From Brienomyrus brachyistius (taxonomy: Eukaryota; Chordata; Actinopteri; Osteoglossiformes; Mormyridae): a stretch of DNA of 64,000 bases. The notes under the pieces are model-generated. The model saw only the letters and a program-made list of their open reading frames with translations, searched no databases and was not told the DNA's origin. The stretch is taken from assembly GCF_023856365.1 (NCBI RefSeq), contig NC_064550.1, forward strand, positions 18,539,629 through 18,603,628, in the 5' to 3' direction. Made by a program: the position numbers and the translations under genes. The first letter of the stretch is position 1. Each line of letters starts with the position of its first letter. Of this stretch, positions 31,001 through 42,772 are shown piece by piece.

Positions 31001-34000
31001 AGACCTGGTTAAACGCTTCAGAGGGTAATCAGTTGATGTGATTGCTTGTTCCAACATGCCTGGTTGCAATCTGTGGTTCATCGGTCACAAAGGGCTTAAA
31101 ATAGTAATAATCCATTCTCACAAACTCCCACACCCAAGGTGTGTGTTTTTATGAACTACTACTTTGTGATCTCCAGTACGCTGAATAACTGCCGTCGTTC
31201 ATTTTTCCGTAACCGTTCGTGCTGTGGTTCGCTCGGAGCATGTCCCGGGAAGCGCAGGGCAAGAGGCAAAGAACACCTGGATGGAATGTTAGTCCGTTAC
31301 ATAGCACGCGCTCACACATAGTTACATCTAGTGATGGGCTATATACCCTGTTGAGGTTTGGACTCTGATGATGAGATCATGCTACCGTGGTAGCTTTGCA
31401 GCATAGACTAGATAGGAGGAGTATGCGTACTGAATGGGCAATACCCTGACCGTTAATAGAATAGCAATACGGAGCCCAGGTGTGCTGCGTGTCGCACCTG
31501 TAAGACAGCTCTTCCTCAGGACAGTCCAGATGGTAGCGTATGAAGAACCTCTCTGCATCCTCCCTCTCCTCGTCCGTCACTTTGCTTCCATTCAGCACCG
31601 ACACGGAGGGCAGACTGCAAGGGGGGGGCCAAGGTGCTGTTATGGATGCCCCACTCAAGGATATACACAGGGCAATTGATTTTAAAGGGGCCACAATTCA
31701 TATGGAGGGGCCAACCTTCTCATTAGCCAATGATATGTTTTGAACAGGTGAGTGACAGGGGATGGGGCATCCTGGGAGCCAATCATATTTCAGCTAAAGC
31801 CGATGCCCCCTGTGGACCCGGCCCTGTATACATTCCCAGGCACGCAGCATTGGTGCCAGAGGGCCAGGGTGTGTGCAGGCAGTTCTGCACATACGCTGTT
31901 GATGTTGCTGTGGCTGACTCAAATAAAATGCGAACGCAGGCAGATAGATAGGCAAACGTTTGTCAGCTTTGTAATCGTTTTACAGACAAAAGCCATATGA
32001 GGCAATAATGTATGATGCAGATGCTGAGCTAAATGTTCTGAAATTGAATGCAGTGGGTGGCCCTGTTTTTGTTTATGTGTGTGTGTGTGTGTTGGGGGTG
32101 GGGGGGGCACTTACTGTGCTACAGTGAGGCTGCGCCTCTCCGTGTTGGTGCAAGTCTGTAGTAAAGGAATTCCTAGCAGCCTCACTTCCTCCAACATGGG
32201 GAAGCAGTTCAGCTTCTCAATATCCTCCCACCTGTTTAGACCTAAAAAAAAAAGCACGCAAAGGAACACATCACTGTCAATTTTCATTCAAGTGGAGTGT
32301 CAACAATGACTAATATTAATAAAGGATAAGGGCTCCAATTTTGCAGTAAGTGATCCTGGTACATTTACAGACAGACAGGTACATGATCAATGTCTTTCAT
32401 ACCTCTAAACTGTCTAGTGTTTCCCAATCTGGCTGGCAGGAGCCCACAGCCGGCTCAAGTTTTTGCTCCCTCCGAGCTTCCTGTTTTGCTCCCTCCCAGC
32501 TCCTGAGCTTGGACTATCTTGGGAAACACTGGTCTATAGATTTTTTCCCCCCAGATACTCCACCGTAAACCTCAAGCGTTTTACATGAACGTCCACAGGG
32601 TGGCGTGGCCTAGAGTATCCATCACTGAGCGAGTCATGTTCACAGCGCTTTTACTACAAGCTTAGCTTTTGTGGATAGTGAGTAATCATCTACCCTTCGG
32701 AATGGCTGATGGGAGTTAGATTAACAAAATGATACATAACAAGATTCTCAGCTACAGCTAGATGCATATCCTGTTTCGGTAAAGACTTCCTTTAAAATGC
32801 AGAGAGGGCAGGGGTGAGATTTTCCACCACTCTTGACCGCCTAACAGCTCCCCCCCCACCTCATCCCTTTCTAAGCCTCCCCCAGGCACCCTAACCCCCA
32901 AAACCCATGTGAAAAGAACGCAATCTGGTCAGCAAAGCCGCTGCTATCGGTTCTTTCATCTCTCTTCCTTTCGCGTTCAGTGGACCGGCGAGACAGGTCA
33001 AAGGAAAGCCGGCTCTGCACCTCCGGTTGGAAGGATGCTCGGCCCGCTGCCCAGCCACGAGAGACCCTCAGGAGGCCTTACCGTCCCACCGAAGGCCTTT
33101 CACTGAGGTGCTAGTGTACTACTGATTTCTATCGCCACTAAAAAGCAGCAACTCACAAATCTGTGTCCATGACTAATAAACCTCTAGTCTTTCTTATGTT
33201 GCAATGATTTAGCAATACGTATGTTTTGTATGTACTGTATGTTTGGTATGTATGTATAGATATGTAGATAGATATATAGACAGACAGATAGAATAATCCA
33301 TCCATCCATTTTCCAAAGCGCTTATCCTACTGGGTCGCGGGGGGTCCGGAGCCTATCCCGGAAGCAATGGGCACGAGGCAGGGAACAACCCAGGATGGGG
33401 GACCAGCCCATCGCAGGGGACACTCACACACCATTCACGCACACATGCACACCTACGGGCAATTTAGCAAGTCCAATTAGCCTCAGCATGTTTTTGGACT
33501 GTGGGGGGAAACCGGAGTACCTGGAGGAAACCCCACGACGACATGAGGAGAACAGGCAAACTCCACACACGTGACCCAGGTGGAGACTCGAACCCGGGTC
33601 CCAGAGGTGTGAGGCGACAGTGCTAACCACTGCACCACCAACCAGAATAATAATAAATAAATAAATAAATAATACATTGAGAACTTGCCACGAGGCCAAT
33701 GAAACATTCTGCATATAGCATAGAACAATGCTGTACTAAATTGGTTCTTCATGGGCCTTTAAGGGGAACCCTAAGCTTGGCACTGGCTCATTGGCTGAAG
33801 CTTGGGAAGAGGGCGGGACTACCTGAGTTGTGAAGATTGATGCTGCGTAGTTTAGGAAAGAGTCGATGCAGGGCGTCCCCAGAGTCCTGGATGGAGGCGA
33901 GGCTGTTGTTGGCCATGACCAGGGTGTCCAGACAGGGGAACATGGCCCCAAACTTGCGCACCTCGCCCCAGTCCTGCAGGTTGTTGTCAGTGATGTGCAG

Positions 34001-36948
34001 CAGGCGTAGCGAGGGGCAGGGCACAGCTGAGTGTGTTACAGCCTCGTACTCATTAAGGCACAGGAAGAGCTCCTCCAGCCTGCAGGGGGCGACATACCTC
34101 ATAGAGATGAGACTTGATAGCTTTGCGCAGCTATCTCCAAAGTCCCATATGGTTTTATCTACAGCTGAAATGTTCGGGCCGGGTGTCCTCCCAGTGCTAT
34201 CTACAGAACAGGGCTAAAGAGCAGGGCCACAAGTTGGCATGTTACAGGTCATATCATTTAATGACCATCCAATACACCTAGCATTCTCCTTCCCTTATAC
34301 CTAAACCCACAGCTTAGCCCAATGGTTCCCAAACTTTCTCTCTCATGCCCCCCTTCGGAAACAGAAGAAACCCCATGTCCATCTCGTATAACGTTTTTAA
34401 TTTACTGACATTATGTCACAAACATTGTAAAAATGGGCATTGTGAGAATTCAAATGCAAATCAGAAGACATTTTGAAAATGAATTCACAATATGTGTAAT
34501 CCCAGCTAGTCAGACTTCGTCATCAATTCGAACTCCGCTTTTAAACGATTACCGGAAGATGACGTGCTTTTCTTTCCTGTCAGAAATCTGTCCATTCTGT
34601 ACTTTAAATGCTCCTGCTGTCTGACTGACCACACATACACATTTCTTTGTTTATTCCTCTAATACAGAAAAGATTCGTCATCAAATGTCAAGTTCTGCAT
34701 TTTCTCCTGCTTAAGTGTGACCCCCCCCCCCCCCATAATGCCAGAATGACCCTCATGGGGGTGCAAACCACAGTTTGAGAACCACTGGCTTACTTACTAA
34801 GCCCTACTTACAACCATCAACAATGGCAGTCTTTTGTAAAGCCAATTCATACCATGCTTAGTATTTGTCAACCAATTAGGTATGTGGTACAGATACGGCT
34901 CCCTCCCCCAGTGTGACCAAGTAGCGGCCACCCAGCTGTCTTACTCGGGGATCTCCCTCGTGAAAGTGTGCACCGTCTCCCAGGAGACATGGGTGTTGTT
35001 GAGGACCAGCCGTCGAACCCTGACAAAGGCCTCCGCACAGCTGGCATCCAGCGGTGATTCGCTGAGGGGGTTGGAGCTCAGGTTGAGAAAATCCAGATTC
35101 GGGATGTTGGATACAATCTTGCTGATCTACATGAGCAGGAAAAAAAAAATAGGATAACAAGTGATGCCCAAATGAGAGGAGTATACTACCAAAGACCAGC
35201 CAGACCTGCACTGAAGACCTTATTTACCAGTTTGGTTTAACTGTCATTTTCGGTTTTCCTTTGCCATCGTTTGGCATATGACTTACACATCTACTATCCT
35301 TTTAAGAACCAACCTATTGGTGCTGACCTGCCCATACTTCCAGTGAACTACAAATGCTGTTTTTCACCAGCTGTGCCAGAGAGCAATAAAAGTGAACGCA
35401 GTGGTGTGACTTTGCGTAGGGCCCTGTGTGACAGGTCATGTTTTTCTCTAGCTGATTATTGATCATATACATTATCACAATCTGCAGAGACAGGCTATAA
35501 CATGAGCTGGTTGGAGTTTTACTTATGCTCTGAGGACAGAAGGAAAAAATGATTGGTTATCTCTGAACCAATTAGATTATAGAGGAGGTGGGTCTAAGCA
35601 ACTAGAAGAGGCAGGACCAAGACATCTGATTGGTTGATCTCGCTTCCTCTAGTTGCTTGGTCCATCTCATCTACAATGTGACTGGTTCTCTCTCTGAACC
35701 AAACATTTTTGTGTAAGTAAAACTCCCTCGAGCATAACCCTAACCATATATTCATTCCTGTGTTTTCTCTTGACTTATTTTCCTTAAGAGATTTTACAGA
35801 TCTGTTTCAGATCTTCTTTTAAGTGTTAACACTCAAGAACAAAGCTGCTCCTGATATTGGATCATTTGCTAAGGATTTCACTGCCAAAGAAACCTGATCC
35901 CACGGGTGTTTGCCAAGGTCAAATTTGGATTCCCACCTCATGCCAGTCCTGCAGTTTGTTGTTGGACAGGTCCAGCTCCACTACATGGGCGCAGAAGGCC
36001 GAGATCTCAGCCTCATCTCCGGCGCGACTAATGCCACACCCATTGAGCACCAGGATACTGGGAAGGTTTAGTCGATCTATAAAGGAGTGGAAATAAAATG
36101 GAAAGACTCTCACCCACAATGATGCTTTCCTATACACTATACCTCATGCTTTTACACATTTCTACTTGTGAATCAATTAACCACCTGGAAAAATGCCCTA
36201 ATTTTTTATGTCCCAATGAAATTATGTACAACACAGACGGTAACCATTTTTCAGCCATCATATGACAGTCTACAAGGACAAAACCCAATAGTCATTTTGT
36301 GTTATGTTAACTTGGCAGACAACTGGCAGACAGTTCCACAAATTTACCGGCTACAAATGTAAGGCTTGACACAGTCATCCAAGGTGTTTGAATACGGAAT
36401 GCTACAGGAAGTTGACATAAACGTCACATATACTATAGGATGCTACTGTGCTATATGGGGGTAAACGGTGGAAACGGATTTGTTCCAACACCATAAACCC
36501 GCTGGAACAACAAAAGACAACAATCCACAATTTGTTATCATGTAACATATCTTGCCTTTCAAACTATTCAAAGTGTTTGGGCGACAGTGGATTAATACAC
36601 GCATGACACTGTCCATATAAATCTTATTTTCACTGTAGCCTCTCAGACGCTGCACCATGAGTGTTTCAAGGACTGCAAAGAAGATAAAACTCAAAAAACA
36701 GACCTGGCTGGTCCAGAGTCCACAGCTCCAATCTTGCTCTAAAAATGAGCCAGCTCTACCAAGGCCCAGATCGTATAACGCTCCAGCCAGCAGTGTTGGC
36801 AGGTCTCACCTTTCATAGGTGAACCTTGAGGACCCATTGGTACCACCACCCCAACGCCGGGACCTCTGCGGTACGGGAAATTCTCCGGGCTGTACTTCTC
36901 GCTGATCACCTCCATGAAGGTCCGGCCCTCATCTTCGGGGGGATCCAT
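27775..36948 (-). CDS. tbcel: tubulin-folding cofactor E-like protein, 7 coding exons
   Basis: TBCEL is a cytosolic tubulin-binding protein related to cofactor E that destabilises tubulin and microtubules. It has leucine-rich repeats and a ubiquitin-like domain but no CAP-Gly domain. Coding exons 5' to 3': 36948-36810, 36076-35937, 35126-34945, 34079-33823, 32241-32115, 31614-31498, 28099-27775. Phases agree throughout (1287 nt, 428 residues; human, from memory, 424). Signature pieces are [14 protein letters not shown] (N-terminus), [25 protein letters not shown] and [13 protein letters not shown] chose the ATG at 36948 because its context GGCGCCATGG is a strong Kozak match and [11 protein letters not shown] aligns with the human N-terminus. 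An in-frame upstream ATG at 36963 (MWEGA) would add five residues. The 5' exon begins at an acceptor (36977), so at least one upstream exon exists. Confidence 0.96.
28100..31497. other. tbcel intron 6 (3.4 kb), no gene seen
   Basis: This is the largest intron of the coding part of tbcel. It contains a G-run/(GA)n tract at 29812-29846 and T- or A-rich runs. No splice-flanked frame with recognisable protein similarity was found on either strand. Confidence 0.6.
29812..29846. repeat. G-run followed by (GA)n
   Basis: A G-run of about 13 passes directly into GAGAGAGA. It is a simple repeat in the large tbcel intron. Confidence 0.9.
32417..32531. mobile_element. short hAT-like MITE
   Basis: The left end GTGTTTCCCAATCTGG and the right end TATCTTGGGAAACACTG are inverted copies. 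CAGTGTTTCCCAA is a typical hAT terminal sequence. GTCTA flanks both sides, but a full 8-bp duplication is not clear. It is in the tbcel intron between exons 4 and 5. Confidence 0.65.
33298..33643 (-). mobile_element. LINE-tail-type repeat, second good copy
   Basis: This is the reverse complement of the 13935-14233 repeat but longer at the head, where it includes GCAGTGGTTAGCACTGTCGC and TCGAGTCTCCACCTGGGTCA. The direct repeat AGAATAAT flanks both ends. It lies in the tbcel intron between exons 4 and 5, beside an (AATA)n tract. Confidence 0.8.
34320..34787. mobile_element. hAT-type non-autonomous element (468 bp)
   Basis: The ends read CAATGGTTCCCAAACT and the inverted AGTTTGAGAACCACTG. The flanks GCTTAGCC and GCTTACTT are a partly eroded 8-bp duplication (5 of 8 match). 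It sits in the tbcel intron between exons 3 and 4 and contains a C-run of about 14. Confidence 0.7.
35512..35730. mobile_element. palindromic MITE of unknown class
   Basis: The ends share an inverted GAGTTTTACTTA, and the centre holds a second inverted pair (GCAACTAGAAGAGGC and CTTCCTCTAGTTGC). It is about 220 bp, non-coding, in the tbcel intron between exons 2 and 3. The superfamily is not clear. Confidence 0.5.
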
Positions 36949-36977
36949 GGCGCCCTCCCACATGGCCTCTCCGTCGT

Positions 36978-39900
36978 CTAGGTCGGGATTGGGAAGGAAT
37001 CAAAAATCACAGATGTTATCCAATAAGGCTGACAGTCCAATCCCTGCACAGGACCACCACAAGATTCCTACAGCTGCTAGTATTTCATGGCTCCTACGAC
37101 TCCTTCTCCAGCAAAACACCATTTTACACAGAACAATACATTCCCCGATAATACGATTAACTAAACCACTACAGACCTCATACTTCACAGACCAATTCAA
37201 CCAAAATACAGACTGGCTTAAATAAAAAAATTTGCGTCTGAAGTTTCCCCAAAAGGAGCGACAAGGGGAGATGAATCAGCCCCTGTTCAGTGTGGAAATC
37301 AGAGGAAGGGTAGATGAATCAAATCACAGGCAGTATTAAAAAAAGTGCAACTACATCCAATACCAAGGAGTGGAGTTATGTTGCAGCCAGTAAATAGTCT
37401 ACACTGCAAACATACCAGGGGTGAGCATAGCAGAATTTCACCTGCTTTATTCTTTCTAAATGTAAAACAACCCAGGCAGACCTTTCTCACCTGCGGGTGG
37501 AGCGGCGTCCTGCTCTGCTGGGCTCACCGTCAAAGCCTGCCTGGCCTCCCTGCCGAAGAGAGAACTTTTGTTAAATCCAGGGAGTCTGACGCGAATCCAG
37601 TCCCTTCGAGCCGGAATTAAAAAATCCTCTGGCTGATACAATTATAACACCTGACTGACACCACCTGAGATGACTAATTAAGATGTTAAACACCATTCAT
37701 CCATTTATTACTCATTGTATCCTGCATTTCTGTACTGCTCATCGCCTTGAGCTTTCGGCAACTATTTCTTTCTGTTTTTATGTTACTCCATCTATATGTT
37801 TCATGTTCCTGAAGATTATGAGTGTCTTCAAATTTTGAAAAGCGCTGTTCAAATCCAATGAATAATAATAATAAAATAATACTACAATTAACAAAAATAC
37901 TGTATATATTGTATAGAACAATATTGTTGTTGTCATTATTATTATAAAAACACTTTAAGACTGGATTGTGGCTTGAACCATATTCTGTTCCTAATTTTAA
38001 ACTAAAATCTCTCCTGACGTCCATCTGCAGTATTTATTTTTACCCTGTCTGCCTTCAATAAATCTTTACCAGCTTCTATGTGGAGTAATATCACCTTTGA
38101 GCCCACAGATATATGCATTTAACATCCAGTTCTGCTGACCGTACAGCATCATAACGATGTGTGTAATCTCCTACCCCAAAACATGCGCAGGAATAGACTG
38201 GTGTCACCTTACCCTGTGAGAGGGCAGCCGCAGAGTGAGGCAGTGAGCCCTGACCGCTCCGTGGTTCCCTCCGAACGTGACCTTTTCCAGCAGCAAGGCA
38301 CTGTGAGGCTGCCCGGCAGCCCAGCTGAGCAGCGCGGCCTGAAATCCCGTGTGGATTCTGCGTGGTTCTCCCTGTACTCTGGCCACGTCCGAGCTGTGTA
38401 CCAGTCACATTACACACACCTCTAGACGCCCTGGGTGTGTTACACAGAGACAAAATATAAATGCTAAAATGTTTATACTCATAACTCAAAAATCCCATTT
38501 TAAATATTCAAACGCCCTTGTAAAAAAAAGAATCTTGTGACAGATCAGGGCAGCATGTTGTCAGCCATCTCTTACGAAGACTCATGTCGTTGACATGACC
38601 TGGTGATGTACCTGCGACTGACTCTAGCTTCTGAAGGGGTTTTCTGTGTCACTTGGGCCCTGCGGAAAAAGAAAGCCGGCGCATCCAGAGTCTTAATTCG
38701 CAAATCATTCTCTAAATGTCGAAGGGAGCTTCAAATCTGTGCAACAGTTTCATCTGAGTTTGGACAACTGGAGGAAAACAAAAAACACACTCACAGAATT
38801 GATACATCTGTTGTTTGCAATTCCTTTATTCGCTTTTCACTAACCTCTACCTGTTTTCTTCAAAGAAAAATAAATCACTTAACAAAAAACGTTAAAGATA
38901 ATAAAAGTCCCATCAACAATCAGGCTTATCAGTTTCATCTTTCTATCAGGCCCAAGTTTCATCTCTGGCCAGCCTGCAACGAGGAACTGGGCCTTCGTCA
39001 CCCCGTCTGGATTGAGCTGAAGTCCTGTGTGGACAGCCCCCTTTCAGACGCTCCTGTGAAGTCCTATCGAAAAAGGTGTCACTGACCAGGAGCCTCTGAT
39101 GTTTAGCCCAGTCTGTTTGGTTTCACCTTCCGACCAGGTCCAAAGGCCAGGCGTTAACTAACAAGCCATATCAAATGGAAGTATTTTACTGAAAGTGCAC
39201 TCTGATTTGTGACAATTCCTGCTGCAAAAAACCGAACAAATAGATTCCCTGTTCTAGAAGATTCTGCGGGTGCTGATGAGTGCTGAATGAAGATACATTG
39301 TTTGCCGTTGGCTCCTTCAGAAAACTATATTTAAAGACACTGCCCTATTTAACAGGGGACACTGGCTTTCTCTGCTTTTCTCGCCCTTGAAAGTATTTTT
39401 TGCTGACAAGTTGTAACTAAACATTGACCTCTAGCAAAGGAATATACCATAAGCAAAGCGAGAACATTTTTACTCTATAAGAGATGACGAAAGCCAGGAA
39501 GCCAATAATGTCTTGGAGCAACAAAAGAAACGTTTTAGCTAAACCTTAATGCTGGGGGCCAACCTTACAGACCTGCCACCACAAAACAGGAGCCATCAGA
39601 CTAACCATTGCCATGACAATGGAGTGTTTTACTCCTTTGTCATGTATTGTTTGTCAAATTCTTGGTTGCCATGAGTGTTTCCATAGAGCTACAAGCAAAA
39701 AAAAAAAATTAAGTTAAAACTGAATGGAATGACTAACCAAAGATAAATTAACAATACTTTAAAAATCGCAGAAGGAAATTTTTAAAGTGTTCATCATTAG
39801 CAAGTGAGGTGTATAATTTTGACTGCACTATCATCACGCGATAATTAAATCACTTATTTACTTTTACCGTTAACCATTACGACTGCAGAAAGTCTGCATT

Positions 39901-41380
39901 TACAGCGGTATTTCTGCCAGCTCCTGTACTGAAAATGCTGCTCTTCGAGATAGATTTGCCATGGTCCGCTGGTGTGAAGGACGTTTATTTTTAACTACAC
40001 CATTGTTTATCCCCAAAACATTTTTAAAACACACACACACTTCGCGTTTAAAATTCAAAACTTACAGTGTAAATGCTACTATTTAAATTTAAATGCTATT
40101 TATTTTATTTACAATAATTATCCGAACCAGTGATAAAAATATCTAGATCACTCTAGGTAAAAATCGCAAAAGGCGATAGGACGCCCCCTACCCGCAAACA
40201 TGTTCATTTGCACGCTGGAATGCGCTTCTTGCTAATACGGTGTTTTGAAACTTGCGATGTATTCAGCTGTATGGTCACCAGCCGTCAGCATGTCAGATAC
40301 TTGTATTCGAATTAGAAAAAAATATTTGGTCATTTTGAGGAGTGATGCGTGAAAGATCGCTTAAAATGTATTTGATAACAGTGGTTTAAACAGTGTAAAC
40401 GGGTTGTCATAAAATTCCCCTAGCAACGACAAGAATTCGATCACCAAATTTCAACTTCATAAACGCTTCATATGCAAACGTACCAAGGTTTAGAAGTTTC
40501 TTTGTGGATCTGCCAGATAAGAATAAAACGACAGCTAGAAATCATATATACCTACCTTGCACTGTATTTACTTCTTGATATGCAAAGCACAATTTAGCTT
40601 GCCATAAAACGACAGTGTTACTGATCTTAATTAACTGCATCTGCACGTTTTTTGTTTACTTGAAGATCTTTCACCGAAATGCTTTTACAAATTTCAGAAA
40701 ATGGCCGCTAGGTTATAAGGGATTTTTGCTTGCATCTCACCTCCCGACAAGCAAAACTTGTTTTTTTTCAGCAACGGACATTACGATCCTTCCAAATGAA
40801 AGAATAACAAAATCGATCGCTCCAGCGGTACAGATGTTTTATTGCGTAAATACGGTAATTTGGAACATATGCCGTTATATATTGTCCGCAGCTATCTATA
40901 AGTGCTGAATCAACAGTACTGTAGTCGTTACAGTAATAAAATTAATCAATATCAATCACGAAAAACATTCGCTTAATAACTGACTCTGAGACTAAAATCA
41001 ATGTCGAGGGAAAAAATGACAGAATTAATTGTATTATTTCCATTCAACCAAAACAACTCAGTATGATAATGTCAGCAAATGAAGGACAACTGTCTCTTGT
41101 TCACCTGCAAGGTGAGTGCCGTTACTGTCGTCGCACAGGTGGCTAACCAGCTAACGAATAAAGGAAGCTAGCTAGCACTGACTAGCCTAGATATACATTT
41201 GCAAAGCTATGCCCACTCAAGATTAGCTCAATGACCCCAAACGTACAGACACTGGCCAGAACAGCATGCACAATTAGTCTAGCGAACCAAAGTATCACTT
41301 TCATCCAGAGGTAAATCTCAAAAGCGGGACATCTTTCAGAAAACTGTGCGGCGAAAAAAGTATTTTAATTCACACTCACC
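36978..41380 (-). other. tbcel 5' intron region
   Basis: The first coding exon opens at an acceptor (36977), and a good donor (GTGGG|GTGAGTG) ends a probable first exon at 41380. A possible 22-bp internal exon (37549-37528, TCTCTTCGGCAG acceptor and ACG|GTGAGC donor) and an alternative donor at 37490 lie between. All would be untranslated if translation starts at 36948. The plus-strand open frame at 38603-39085 has no splice, codon or similarity support. Confidence 0.5.
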
Positions 41381-41660
41381 CCACTATCTCCTCCTCACTA
41401 TGATTTTGTTATTGTTGATCAGTTGTCAGCGCTGCACCCCCCCCTCCTTGTCCAGGAAGTGACGCGACACGCACAAAACCGAAGCGTTTTCTGCGGCTTC
41501 GTGCAGGAGACTGACTCCTCGCGCACTACGAACGCTGTTATTGGCTGAGGCTCCAACGCCGATGTACATCAGCCAATGAGATGCACTGGACGCGAGGAAA
41601 GTTCGACCCCCTACCGTTTGTGCCCGTGCAGTGTCGCGTGGTTAAACGTACAGCGCGTTG
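41381..41660 (-). promoter_or_regulatory. tbcel: probable tbcel CpG-rich promoter
   Basis: A local patch rich in CpG (ACGCGACACGCAC, GTTCGACC, AACGCCGATG and others) stands out from AT-rich surroundings. It lies directly upstream of a strong minus-strand donor at 41380. Two CCAAT motifs (ATTGG/CCAAT near 41540 and 41573) are present and no TATA box is evident, which fits a housekeeping promoter. The exact start site cannot be read from sequence. Confidence 0.6.
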
Positions 41661-42360
41661 ACGTACAGTTTGAAAGGTGCACTTCGTACCTGATTTCCCC
41701 AATTTAAAAGATGCACGTAGGCGGTAGTTCGTCTTCAGGGTTTATGGTAATTAGACCAACTAAAAATAGATCAGATGAAAGTGATGGCAGTCAACATATG
41801 TCGTTCTGTTTTTCTAAGTTTTTTTGCATTGCAAAATTAATCACTTTTGCATCACGCACCAAAGTACATTCAAGACTTTGCGGATGATTTTAAATCATGC
41901 GATGTGCGTATTTAATAATTGTATTAGAGAAGTAATACAATCTAATTAAGTTAATACACCGTGCATAGTACATTTCTTACTAAATGAATGTGTCACCCTG
42001 TTCTTATGGGCGTACTTCGCAATAGTACTAGTAGTACATCATAGACGTTAGTGTGCCTTTGGTAGTGTGGCACCGAACAAGCCATCCTTCTCAATAGTCA
42101 GCATGCTACGCTTTTTCGTGGCAAAGTAGCCCAAAGATTGAATTGTAATATATTTTTTTCTGCACATTGAAGAAAAATTGTATGCACCAGATGGCAGTAT
42201 AACACAACAGATGATGAGGGCTGTACCTCTATTAGAAAAGGCCGATGCGTACTTGTATGTATAATTTGTTGAGATGAAAATGTTTTTTTTTTTTAAATAA
42301 AAGTACACACTGCACACATGACAAAAACAGATTTAAAAAGAAAATTCTGCATTCAAATTT
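41661..42360. other. tbcel / a2m-like intergenic spacer
   Basis: AT-rich spacer between the tbcel promoter and the 3' end of the a2m-like gene. No gene, RNA structure or clear repeat was seen. Confidence 0.5.
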
Positions 42361-42363
42361 CAA

Positions 42364-42369
42364 TTTATT
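42364..42369 (-). terminator. a2m: poly(A) signal candidate, distal
   Basis: AATAAA in the context GTGCAATAAATTG on the minus strand. About 115-130 nt upstream lies a strong acceptor (TTTTTTCCCCATTCTATAG, about 42499-42517). That hints at a separate terminal exon ending here. Confidence 0.5.
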
Positions 42370-42716
42370 GCACTCTGACAGATGGACACGCCAAGGGAGA
42401 TCAGTAGCTGGACGTGTGCCACACTAGGGGGTTCTGGGAATAAGAAATATGCTGGATGTTTCATCGTCCCTCTTGTTCTTTTTTTTTGTATCCTATAGAA
42501 TGGGGAAAAAACCATTAAACAGGATCATTAACATCTTTAATTTGAGAGGACCTCGACAACAAAGTTTGCTTTAAATCATACTTTATGGTCAACTTTTTGT
42601 ATTATTTGTGTTTTCAAAACCTAAATAAAAAATGACTGAAAGCATCCCGTGTTTGTACATTGTCATTGCCACCACCTTGTACTTTTTATGCTTGTTGGAT
42701 AAAAAGATTCTGATTA

Positions 42717-42722
42717 TTTATT
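42717..42722 (-). terminator. a2m: poly(A) signal candidate, proximal
   Basis: AATAAA on the minus strand (TTTATT on plus), 51 nt past the a2m-like stop codon. It would give a very short 3' untranslated region. Confidence 0.5.
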
Positions 42723-42772
42723 TATGTACCAAATTACCATAATTCCTCTGTTGGAGAGCAATCGCCCATGTG

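Noticed and set aside
38603..39085. Plus-strand open frame of 160 codons
   Set aside because: No recognisable protein similarity, no splice or promoter support, and composition like surrounding non-coding DNA in the tbcel 5' intron.
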